In this document: positions 17,035 through 26,914 of the stretch, in pieces
How the letters are laid out: each line of letters begins with the position of its first letter
Numbering within the stretch: position 1 is the stretch's first letter
Assembly (NCBI RefSeq): GCF_001544475.1
Contig: NZ_FCNW02000051.1
Coordinates: 1-42,540, forward strand
Reading direction: 5' to 3'
Length of the DNA stretch: 42,540 bases
Source: Caballeronia humi
Lineage (GTDB): Bacteria; Pseudomonadota; Gammaproteobacteria; Burkholderiales; Burkholderiaceae
Notes under the pieces: model-generated
Databases searched by the model: none
What the model was told of the DNA's origin: nothing
The model's input: only the letters and a program-made list of their open reading frames with translations
Made by a program: the position numbers and the translations under genes

Positions 17035-17400
17035 CTATCGGGCGGCGGCCGAATCACGCTCGAGCAATCGGATCGCACTGTCGAACGCGCGGTGTACCGC
17101 TGCATTCGGATCCGCGTCCGTACAGTGCTCGACGGGTATCAATCCATAGTCGCGCGTGATGAGGTCCAGACGCGCGTCGTAGAGCGCGCGTCCGCCCTGG
17201 TCATGCAACGCCTCGATTGCGAGATGGCAGCCGGCGATGCGCTTCGCGAACCGCTCCAGCCGTACCAACTCCGCTCCGGCCTCCCCCTCTAGCGCCGCCG
17301 AGCCGGCAAACCCGAAGCAGGCAATCTGCATTCCTACACCCATCTTGGCCTCCGCATCATCGCCCACCAATGTGTTGGTCGCTTTTTCGAACTCCGGCAC
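17035..17400 (-). CDS. Orphan protein behind an FNR box
   Basis: A 121-residue protein with GTG start, predicted mostly helical (FAGSAALEGEAGAELVRLER, then KRIAGCHLAIEALHDQGGRA and RAFDSAIRLLER). No signal peptide, membrane segment or known motif is visible, and I do not recognise a family. Two features argue that it is real: sustained coding composition in this frame, and an FNR box whose centre is about 107 bases upstream on the same side (17501-17514). The ribosome site is poor, so the start may be off. It may be one of the small conserved orphans of Burkholderia low-oxygen loci. Confidence 0.55.
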   Translation of the reverse strand: MPEFEKATNTLVGDDAEAKMGVGMQIACFGFAGSAALEGEAGAELVRLERFAKRIAGCHLAIEALHDQGGRALYDARLDLITRDYGLIPVEHCTDADPNAAVHRAFDSAIRLLERDSAAAR

Positions 17401-17500
17401 TCATCGGGCCCAAAACACCCTTTTCGAGTCCGAATTGCGAACGAGCGGCATGAAGCGATTCACCGCATAAGCCATCTTCCGGCTTCGCGTCACGAGGCGA

Positions 17501-17514
17501 TTGACCTGGGTCAA
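17501..17514. promoter_or_regulatory. FNR/Anr box (orphan gene)
   Basis: TTGACCTGGGTCAA, a perfect dyad apart from the spacer, with C/G at the fifth positions. Upstream of the minus-strand orphan that starts at 17400. Confidence 0.75.
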
Positions 17515-17720
17515 GCATCGCGCTTGCGCTGCTGCTTACTCGCTGGACGGACTTCCGATGCTCCTTCAAGAAATTACTAAAGGTCACCTCGTTTAGTTCA
17601 ATCCGCTCAGCATAGGTCAATACAGTCAGCCGGAACCACCATCGGCATAGCGCCCGCTCCTGTCCACGCTTGCTCCGGCTCATGGCCGCCCCGCTACGTC
17701 GCGGGGGGAGATGGCTCCGC

Positions 17721-17734
17721 TTGACCTAAGTCAA
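17721..17734. promoter_or_regulatory. FNR/Anr box (alcohol dehydrogenase)
   Basis: TTGACCTAAGTCAA, a symmetric TTGAC-N4-GTCAA dyad. Centre about 85 bases before the alcohol dehydrogenase ATG at 17813. Confidence 0.82.
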
Positions 17735-17812
17735 GGCTGTCGGACCGCCGTCGCCGATACTGGGGAGGTCGTGACGCTACCCACGGCCACCGTTCGGCAA
17801 TCGGAGAAATCA

Positions 17813-18838
17813 ATGGCAACGTCGATGAAAGCTGCTGTCGTGCATGCATTTGGCGAACCTCTTCGTATCGAGGAGGTGCTTGTGCCAACGCCTGCCCGCA
17901 ACCAGATCCTCGTGAAGATCGCCGCGTCAGGCGTGTGTCACACCGACCTGCACGCGGCGGACGGCGACTGGCCGGTCAAGCCCGCGTTGCCGTTCATTCC
18001 CGGGCACGAGGGCGTTGGCTACGTCTCTGCGGTCGGAGCCGACGTCAAGAGCGTCAAGGAGGGAGATCGCGTTGGCGTGCCGTGGCTGTATTCGGCATGC
18101 GGACACTGCGAGCACTGTCTGAGCGGTTGGGAGACGCTCTGTCACGATCAGCAGAACACGGGCTATTCGGTGAACGGCGGATACGCCGAGTACGTGCTCG
18201 CGGATCCGAACTACGTCGGCCATCTGCCTTCGCAGGTCGGCTTCGAGGAGATTGCGCCGATCCTGTGCGCTGGCGTCACCGTATACAAGGGCATTCGCAT
18301 GACCGACACACGGCCCGGACAATGGCTCGCGATCTCTGGTATCGGCGGCCTTGGTCACGTCGCGGTTCAATACGCCATTGCGATGGGCCTGCATGTCGTC
18401 GCCATCGACGTTGAGCCCGCCAAGCTTGCGCTCGCCCGCGAACTGGGTGCGAAGCTCGCCATCGACGCTTCGACCGGCGATCCCGCAGCCGTGATCCAGA
18501 AGGAGATCGGCGGCGCACATGGCGTGCTGGTCACCGCCGTCTCGCGCAGCGCATTCGCGCAGGCGCTCGGCATGGTGCGCCGTGGCGGAACCATATCGCT
18601 GAACGGACTGCCTCCCGGAGATTTCCCACTGCCGATCTTCTCGACGGTACTCAACGGCATTACCGTACGAGGTTCGATCGTCGGGACCCGGCGCGACTTG
18701 CAAGAGTCGCTGGAATTCGCTGCGGAGGGCAAAGTCCGCGCCCGGATTCATCGCGACCGGCTCGAAAACATCAATTCGGTATTCGCCGATCTGAAGAACG
18801 GCAAGGTGGACGGCCGCGTGGTGCTGACGATCGATTGA
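17813..18838 (+). CDS. adhP: Zinc-dependent alcohol dehydrogenase AdhP-like
   Basis: A 341-residue medium-chain alcohol dehydrogenase. The catalytic zinc site is seen in SGVCHTDLH and GHEGVG; the structural zinc loop has four cysteines in CGHCEHCLSGWETLC; the NAD(H) fold has GIGGLGHVAVQYA followed by VVAIDVEPAKLALA. It interconverts primary alcohols and aldehydes with NAD+, and in fermentation would reoxidise NADH by making ethanol. The ATG at 17813 is preceded by GGAGAAATCA; the longer frame from 17711 would cross the FNR box. Complete and apparently functional. The ATP synthase beta remnant starts immediately after its stop, a sign of a deletion that ended here. Confidence 0.93.
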   Translation: MATSMKAAVVHAFGEPLRIEEVLVPTPARNQILVKIAASGVCHTDLHAADGDWPVKPALPFIPGHEGVGYVSAVGADVKSVKEGDRVGVPWLYSACGHCEHCLSGWETLCHDQQNTGYSVNGGYAEYVLADPNYVGHLPSQVGFEEIAPILCAGVTVYKGIRMTDTRPGQWLAISGIGGLGHVAVQYAIAMGLHVVAIDVEPAKLALARELGAKLAIDASTGDPAAVIQKEIGGAHGVLVTAVSRSAFAQALGMVRRGGTISLNGLPPGDFPLPIFSTVLNGITVRGSIVGTRRDLQESLEFAAEGKVRARIHRDRLENINSVFADLKNGKVDGRVVLTID

Positions 18839-19370
18839 AAGGCCGCTCGCGCTGGGTGGCAAGGCCGCGATGTTTTGGCGCTGCTGGCGTCGGCAAGTCC
18901 TTTCTCGTCCGGCGTGCTCTTGCGCACGGTCCTCGTGTACGGCCGGATGAACGAGCCACCTGGCGCGCGCGCTGGCGCATGCCGCTAACGGCGCTCACGG
19001 TGGCAGAATACTTTCGCGACGAGCGCCGCCAGAATGTGCTGCTTCTGATGGACAACGTATTCCGCTTCGTGCAGGCGGGCGCCGAAGTGTCGGGCCTGCT
19101 GGGACTCCTGCCGTCGCGTGTCGGTTATCAGCCGACTCTCACAAGCGAAGTCGCGGCGCTCCAGTGCTCCACAGTCCGGCGCACTTGCGTTGCTCGCGTG
19201 TTCCTCGCCGACGACGGCCGCGTCCAGCAGCACCCACGACGAAGCAATGAGGTCGACAGCCGGATACATGTCCTCGGTGGCCGCGAACTGCAGGATGTCA
19301 TCTCGCTCTTGGACGTCGAGGAACCGGGCGTGGATGATCGGCGCGTCGTGGCTCGATCGCGAACGAGCGT
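18839..19370 (+). pseudogene. atpD: ATP synthase beta subunit remnant, scrambled
   Basis: Fragments of an F-type ATPase beta subunit in several frames and both orientations. PLALGGKAAMF is followed, after a one-base shift in a T-run, by the Walker A region GAAGVGKS. Next, in another frame, comes VLVYGRMNEPPGARWRMPL, then TALTVAEYFRDERRQNVLLL, VEVSGLLG-like and PSRVGYQPTL. The segment YPAVDLIASSWVLLDAAVVG, then GEEHASNA, is on the minus strand between 19158 and 19279; RELQDVISLLDVEE is again plus. Family proteins carry these in one orientation, so a 122-bp inversion occurred. The NEPPGARWR form suggests the N-ATPase type of second ATPase known in Burkholderia. About 150 N-terminal residues and 60 internal ones are missing. 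Confidence 0.78.
19151..19286. repeat. 7-bp inverted repeats bounding an inversion
   Basis: TCGCGGC (19151-19157) and GCCGCGA (19280-19286) are exact inverted repeats. Re-inverting the 122 bases between them makes a continuous plus-strand frame SEVAATEDMYPAVD...GALERRELQDV, joining the two flanking atpD pieces in frame. Confidence 0.85.
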
Positions 19371-19565
19371 GGCCTCACCATCAGCTCTCGCCGATCGCTT
19401 GACCACCGCCTTGTACGATCGGCTTGACGCGCATCGCGCGGCAGGCGTGACCCTCGTACATGCAGTGCCGACCTCGTCTGCCAGACTCGATATGGTTACG
19501 CACTCCCTCCTGCCGTTCGACTTTGGTCGATTTTCCGCGTCATCGAACCCCAAACCCTCAGCTCG
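19371..19565. other. Unassigned tail after the atpD remnant
   Basis: The plus-strand frame continues with ALADRLTTALYDRLDAHRAA and GVTLVHAVPTS before losing protein-like composition. I cannot assign it to an ATPase subunit or any other family. It is probably another fragment. Confidence 0.3.
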
Positions 19566-20033
19566 TCACAATCGCCCCCGCGCGCCTGATCGCGAGACTC
19601 GCGCAAATAATACGTCTTCGCGCAATTGTGCGAAGCCATCAGCTGTCACGAACATGAGCCGGTGATGTTCGAGATTCGATCCCAATAACCCGAAGCACAG
19701 CAGCAGTACCGCTTCGAGAAGCAGAGGCGTCGCAAATTCGCTTTGCGCCTGACGCCTTCGTCCCCAGTTGATCAACATCGCCGATGTGACCGCTCCCACG
19801 ATGAACGCGGCAAGCGAACTCAAGCCGGCGACGACGAGAAGAAAGTCCCCTAACGCGAGGTTGTCGGCAAGCGCAGAAACGATGCCCGACATATGCGAGG
19901 TGTACTGCCCTACCGCAAGAAAACCGCCGGCATTCGCCGCGCCCGCGACGAACGCGAGTGCGAGGCCAAGCCGCCGGTTGGCTTCGTCGGTGCGTTTGCG
20001 GGCGGTCAGGGTTCGGAGATAGTGAATAGGCAT
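19566..20033 (-). pseudogene. DUF1275 (YoaK-type) membrane protein, truncated
   Basis: From the ATG at 20033 the frame reads TDEANRRLGLALAFVAGAAN, GGFLAVGQYTSHMSGIVSAL and then further hydrophobic helices (FIVGAVTSAMLINWG, LLLEAVLLLCFGLLG). This is the N-terminal two thirds of the DUF1275/YoaK family of small membrane proteins, function unknown. After LEHHRLMFV, near 19650, the family sequence, including the usual NAxITKxS...THVTG region, is missing; the last 25 residues are unrelated. Family members have roughly 220-240 residues, against 155 here. It sits downstream of satP on the same strand and may have been its operon partner. Confidence 0.7.
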
Positions 20034-20172
20034 GGTTACCAAGGACTGGACGATCGTACCCTCGGAGCACGCCCCACGCGCTGTCGGCGGTCTTGCGCAT
20101 GCGTCGTGGTGCGGGCCAGCGGTCCAGGAATCGGTAGCGGACCGACTGGACCGGCGGCTATCAGCGTGCTTC

Positions 20173-20772
20173 TCAGGACATGGCAACCCGCGGTTGCACC
20201 GCCTGCACATCGCCGATGGGCAGGACGATCTTTCCGTACGTCTCGTTGAGAATGGTCGCCGCGGACAAGTAGAACGCCAGGAAGGCCGTCAACATTCCAC
20301 CGTACCCGCCCGCCACTCGCAACGCGACCGAACTCGTCCATTCTCCAGTGGCAAGCAGGAAGAACGTGATCCATAACGCGAGAAAGACGAGTTGAAGCGC
20401 ACGTGGCGAACGAAACGTGGCAAGCCACATATAGAACGTGAAGAAGCCCCACAGGAACAGATACCAGCCGATGAAGGCGGCTGGAACCTTCGCATGCAGG
20501 AACAGGACGAACAGTGCCAGTGACCACCAGAACGCGCCGTAGCTAAGGAATGCGGTGGCGCCGAACGTGTTCCCACGCGGCAATTCCATCACGCCCGCGA
20601 TCGCCTGCGCGGTCCCGCCGTAGGCGAGAGCGCACGCCAGTACCATGTTCATGGAATCGCCCGTGAACCATCCCGCGTTGATCATGCTCAGTAGCCACGT
20701 CGTCAGGGCGAAGCCTGCCAAGCCAAGGGGTGCGGGATTCACGGACTTCATTTGGGTTGATGCGATGCTCAT
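20173..20772 (-). CDS. satP: Acetate/succinate transporter, GPR1/FUN34/SatP family
   Basis: A 199-residue inner-membrane protein with six hydrophobic helices and the family signature NPAPLGLAGF at residues 12-21. E. coli SatP moves acetate and succinate with protons. Further helices include FLSYGAFWWSLALFVLFLHA and AGGYGGMLTAFLAFYLSAAT. The gene is complete. It lies 75 bases downstream of acs on the same strand, and acetate uptake followed by activation to acetyl-CoA is a natural pairing. No FNR box is seen directly upstream; expression probably comes from the acs promoter. Confidence 0.93.
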   Translation of the reverse strand: MSIASTQMKSVNPAPLGLAGFALTTWLLSMINAGWFTGDSMNMVLACALAYGGTAQAIAGVMELPRGNTFGATAFLSYGAFWWSLALFVLFLHAKVPAAFIGWYLFLWGFFTFYMWLATFRSPRALQLVFLALWITFFLLATGEWTSSVALRVAGGYGGMLTAFLAFYLSAATILNETYGKIVLPIGDVQAVQPRVAMS

Positions 20773-20847
20773 CGTATGTCTCCATCAGGTAAGAAAATGC
20801 GATCCGGAGCGTCTTGGCGCGCCTGCGGAAACGTCGTGGATATTTCG

Positions 20848-22793
<1,946 letters not shown>

Positions 22794-22981
22794 GTCGGAT
22801 TTCCCGGACGGTAAGAGCTTCGAAAATGTGCGCGATCAGCAGACACACCCGCGCATCACGTGCAAGCCAAGCGACCCTATGTCAACGAGGGGACCAGAAT
22901 GCCGAATGCTCGTCACGTTCGCCACTTCTGTTCGATGCTCGCCATCTCGATATAACAATCTGCTCATACGCGTCACGGCGT

Positions 22982-22995
22982 CTGATCTGGATCAT
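22982..22995. promoter_or_regulatory. Weak FNR-like dyad upstream of acs
   Basis: CTGATCTGGATCAT is a symmetric TGAT-N4-ATCA core but lacks the outermost T and A of TTGAT/ATCAA. It lies about 195 bases before the acs start. Confidence 0.3.
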
Positions 22996-23005
22996 CAAAA
23001 TGAAT

Positions 23006-23830
23006 CTATCGTCGAGTGTTCGACGCCTGACAGGATGACTGGCCGCGAGTGAGCTCTTCACGCAATGCCCGCAAGTCGTCGTGCATGCTGCAGATTTCTC
23101 CTTCCAGCCGCTTGATGTCCCGATGCATTTCGCGCCGGAGCAACTTCTCTTCCTCACCAACGAACATCGCCGCGATGTTGGCGAATACCAGCGACAACAT
23201 TCCGTAGCCAAGCAGCACGACAAAAACAGCGAACACGCGCGAAGCGGGCGTTGTCGGCGCAACATCGCCGTATCCGACCGTGGCACTGCTCTCGAACGCA
23301 AGCCACAAGCCGTCCGCATAACTTTGCACACGCGGCTCGAGCCAGTAGAACCCTGCGCCCGCCACGCCGAGCACCGCAGCGCCGATGAGAAGGAGCACGA
23401 GCAACCGGTTCGGGACGAACAACATGCGCAAGGCGAGCACGATGCGCACCGCAACGACGCACATGAAACCCATTCGCGGCGGCCACTCCCACGCCGACCA
23501 TGGCGTCGCCCCGCCCGCGATGCTCGCCGCCGCCCCCAGCAGGATCAACATGTCCAGCCAGTTGCGACCAAGGAGCCTTCGCGGATGCCGGCTCAGCCGC
23601 ACAATCCAGGCATAGAGAATGGCAAAGCCAACAGCCACGACCAGATAAAGAAGCTGGCCTGCTCGATGGAACGCCGCCGGGCCGCCTACGAGTTCGAGAT
23701 AGAAAGCCGGAATCGTGAGCAAACTGATGGCGAACAGCAACCAATGCATCCAGACCCAGGCTTTCGCTGCCCCTTGATCATCGTGTGCATCGACGCCACA
23801 GAAGCCGAAGTTGTGCAGCCATTTTTCCAT
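23006..23830 (-). CDS. Voltage-gated-type potassium channel subunit
   Basis: A 274-residue membrane protein. Hydrophobic helices run from about residue 28 (MHWLLFAISLLTIPAFYLEL) to about 225. The pore loop has the potassium selectivity filter TVGYGD (in ESSATVGYGDVAPTTPASR), followed by the inner helix VFAVFVVLLGYGMLSLVFA. The helix VVAVRIVLALRMLFVPNRL has spaced arginines like a voltage sensor. The last 45 residues (EEKLLRREMHRDIKRLEGEI, then MHDDLRALREEL) are a charged amphipathic coiled coil, likely for assembly. K+ flux here could set membrane potential when respiration stops; this is inference from the FNR-type box about 155 bases upstream. Gene intact. Confidence 0.92.
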   Translation of the reverse strand: MEKWLHNFGFCGVDAHDDQGAAKAWVWMHWLLFAISLLTIPAFYLELVGGPAAFHRAGQLLYLVVAVGFAILYAWIVRLSRHPRRLLGRNWLDMLILLGAAASIAGGATPWSAWEWPPRMGFMCVVAVRIVLALRMLFVPNRLLVLLLIGAAVLGVAGAGFYWLEPRVQSYADGLWLAFESSATVGYGDVAPTTPASRVFAVFVVLLGYGMLSLVFANIAAMFVGEEEKLLRREMHRDIKRLEGEICSMHDDLRALREELTRGQSSCQASNTRR

Positions 23831-23978
23831 TGCAGTCTGCGTGTAGTCCAGGGCGGCCGCGAGCGCGGCAGACGCAGCGCTTCTTGCGATTGTCTTCTGC
23901 GCGTCATGCGCCGTGTCGGGTAACGAGCACTTCTGCCGCCCTCACAAATCGATCGTAATGGTCCGCCCCGTGGTTTCG

Positions 23979-23992
23979 TTGACCTGGATCAG
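23979..23992. promoter_or_regulatory. FNR/Anr box (channel)
   Basis: TTGACCTGGATCAG, with one mismatch at the last base. Centre about 155 bases before the channel start on the minus strand. Confidence 0.6.
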
Positions 23993-24231
23993 GAGAGTCC
24001 GTTTCCCGACGGACGCCACCGATGTTTGGATCGATACGTCGCGCAACGTGCTTGATGGACCCTGGGCGCACTGCTCGCCTTCCTTACGCCACCATCGAAA
24101 CCCAGCAGGACGAGCGACTCGACAGCCACCAACCGGTTGCAAACGCAAATGATCGCGGCGCCTTGGCGACAATGCCGGGTTACCCGGACAAGACTACCGT
24201 CCCGCGGCCGACCGAATAATCCATTACGCCA

Positions 24232-24249
24232 TGTAGGGATCGCCCTACA
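24232..24249. promoter_or_regulatory. Palindrome matching the NreC-type operator pattern
   Basis: TGTAGGGATCGCCCTACA: 7-bp arms, 4-base spacer, contained core TAGGG-N4-CCCTA. That core is the published recognition pattern of staphylococcal NreC, the LuxR-type partner of the oxygen-sensing HisKA_3 kinase NreB. Here two HisKA_3 kinases and a LuxR-type regulator are encoded in the same window. The site is about 137 bases upstream of the orphan start at 24377. Confidence 0.45.
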
Positions 24250-24376
24250 AGACTGGAGAACGGACTACTCCATTCTCAGGCCGCCCTGATTTAACTGTAC
24301 GGACCCGTGACCCATACTGGAATCGTGGACCTCATCAACGACATCCCGCCGATGTCCAAGCCTGTAGGAGCAAGCG

Positions 24377-24625
24377 ATGAACGGCAACTACATCTCCTTG
24401 CGAGCGCTCGTGGACAAGTGGCTCGCGCCCAGTCAGTCGAGGCCAGCCCGGGTAACGTGCATGGGACGCCTGATTGCGACGCACGGGCGCTATGTACGTC
24501 TCGAAGGTTGTACTTCAACCGGGACGCTCACCATCGTGTTCTTCCGGCACGACGATGGATCATGGTGTGTTTTCCCGCCCGCCCGGACGTCGCCCGCAAT
24601 GTGCTCTCGGCTCTTCGCGCAATAA
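24377..24625 (+). CDS. Small orphan protein
   Basis: An 82-residue protein starting MNGNYISLRALVDKWLAPSQ, after a clear GGAG ribosome site 6 bases from the ATG. The middle reads MGRLIATHGRYVRLEG then GTLTIVFFRHDDGSWCVFPP, a pattern of short beta strands ending in a WCVFPP turn. No signal peptide, membrane helix or known domain is visible and I do not recognise a family. The tail from about residue 68 may be less conserved. The good ribosome site and position behind a perfect palindrome make it a plausible gene of the low-oxygen locus. Confidence 0.6.
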   Translation: MNGNYISLRALVDKWLAPSQSRPARVTCMGRLIATHGRYVRLEGCTSTGTLTIVFFRHDDGSWCVFPPARTSPAMCSRLFAQ

Positions 24626-24770
24626 GTGCAATAAGTGCAAGCTTCCGGCTGTCGATCTCCGGCCACAGGGGCTCGTGAATGGCGGCTCGACCGGGCACCG
24701 GCGACCACTGAATGTAAGGGCAGTCTGGTAAGCCCGGTTGATGACAGACCGCCCCACGCCTGTGCATTCA

Positions 24771-24784
24771 TTGATTTGAGTCAA
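24771..24784. promoter_or_regulatory. FNR/Anr box (adenylate kinase)
   Basis: TTGATTTGAGTCAA, perfect first half-site, GTCAA second. Centre about 127 bases before the adk ATG at 24905. Confidence 0.78.
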
Positions 24785-24904
24785 CTTGCACCTCCCGGAG
24801 GCGGTGTCTGATAGAGTTCTTCGCCTCAACGTATATCACCAGAACACCTAACTGCTACCGCAATGCTACGCGCGAAAGTATTGACATAGACTTGGAGCAA
24901 TCAC

Positions 24905-25570
24905 ATGCGTTTGATACTGTTGGGCGCCCCCGGGTCCGGTAAGGGCACACAGGCGAACTTCATCAAGGAGAAGTTCGGGATTCCGCAAATTTCCACCGGC
25001 GACATGCTGCGCGGAGCCGTTAAGGCTGGCTCGGCGCTCGGCGTCGAAGCGAAGGGTTTCATGGATGCCGGCGAACTGGTACCGGACGACCTGATCATCA
25101 ACCTCGTGAAGGAACGCCTGCGTGAGTCGGACTGCGTAAACGGCTATCTCTTCGACGGTTTCCCGCGTACATTGCCGCAGTCCGAAGCGATGAAACAAGT
25201 GGGTGTCGCGATCGAATACGTGCTGGAGATCGACGTCCCGTTCAACGAGATCATCGTGCGCATGAGCGGCCGGCGCGTTCACGCTGCACCGGGACGTACG
25301 TACCACGTCAGATTCAACCCACCGAAGGTCGAGAACGAGGACGACGTAACCGGTGAACCACTGATCCAACGTGATGACGACCAGGAAGCAACTGTCGAGA
25401 AGCGCCTCGACGTATACGTCGCGCAAACCCGGCCGCTGATCGAATACTACAATCAATGGGCGCGTAGCGACGATCCCTTGGCCAGAAGGAGGGCGCCACG
25501 GTATGCGGCCATTTCTGATCAGGGTAGCGTCGACGAATTTCGTGCGCGCGTGTTTGATGCGCTGAAATGA
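24905..25570 (+). CDS. adk: Adenylate kinase, accessory copy
   Basis: A 221-residue long-type adenylate kinase, catalysing ATP + AMP to 2 ADP in the cytosol. The P-loop is GAPGSGKGTQA (residues 7-17), the AMP site STGDMLRG, the mobile core motif DGFPRTLPQ, and the LID region runs from GRRVHAAPGRTYHVRFNPP through DDVTGEPLIQRDDD. The LID lacks the zinc cysteines, as in other proteobacterial enzymes. Chromosomal housekeeping adk normally sits elsewhere, so this is likely an extra copy for energy management at low oxygen, supported by the upstream FNR box; that is inference. Residues near 194-205 (RRRAPRYAAIS) differ slightly from the usual KAPQYRKIS-like segment. The gene is complete. Confidence 0.93.
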   Translation: MRLILLGAPGSGKGTQANFIKEKFGIPQISTGDMLRGAVKAGSALGVEAKGFMDAGELVPDDLIINLVKERLRESDCVNGYLFDGFPRTLPQSEAMKQVGVAIEYVLEIDVPFNEIIVRMSGRRVHAAPGRTYHVRFNPPKVENEDDVTGEPLIQRDDDQEATVEKRLDVYVAQTRPLIEYYNQWARSDDPLARRRAPRYAAISDQGSVDEFRARVFDALK

Positions 25571-25642
25571 ACGGTACTCGAGCTGAAGCAGGCCTCCGCC
25601 ATCCGCCGCATTGCAATAGCTTTCACCGAGCAACGGACTCGC

Positions 25643-26572
<930 letters not shown>

Positions 26573-26914
26573 CCATTGCTGAGCTCGGGCATGCGAACGC
26601 GCACCCTTTCTGACGCCGTTCGATCCTTACATTGATCAACCGTTTAGAAGAACGACACGGATCGCCAAAGCCCAACATAGATGCTCTTTGATTGACCAAA
26701 GTCAAATAAATCGCACCACACAGGCATAAAGTTTTTTCGAGATGCCGTTTCACGCCACACCGCTTCGGCACGACGGAAGCGCGTCGTCCGCACTCCGTTT
26801 CAAGCAACATCGCGCAGCATCCTCGGTCGCGCCAGTCATTCAGATACTGAAGGCTCCTGGCGTTGGCACGTCCACGCCGCCGCAAAGCACGTACGAACGA
26901 CTTGAAGGAAGCCC
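26573..26914. other. phaC leader region
   Basis: No gene is supported. It contains the FNR box at 26692-26705, an AT-rich stretch just after it (26700-26740), and a GAAGGAAG ribosome site ending 4 bases before the phaC ATG. The leader from box to ATG is long (about 215 bases). Confidence 0.5.
26692..26705. promoter_or_regulatory. FNR/Anr box (phaC operon)
   Basis: TTGACCAAAGTCAA, symmetric TTGAC-N4-GTCAA. Upstream of the phaC, maoC-pta, ackA gene set, all on the plus strand. Confidence 0.8.

Larger units (their letters stand above)
23831..24376. other. Divergent control region, channel and small orphan
   Basis: No gene is supported. It holds an FNR-type dyad at 23979-23992 nearer the channel and a perfect TGTAGGG-N4-CCCTACA palindrome at 24232-24249 nearer the plus-strand orphan. 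Short frames on both strands lack starts with ribosome sites and family features. Confidence 0.5.

Noticed and set aside
26632..26639. TTGATCAA sequence near the phaC leader
   Set aside because: It lacks the 4-base spacer of an FNR dyad; a fitting box exists 60 bases further on.
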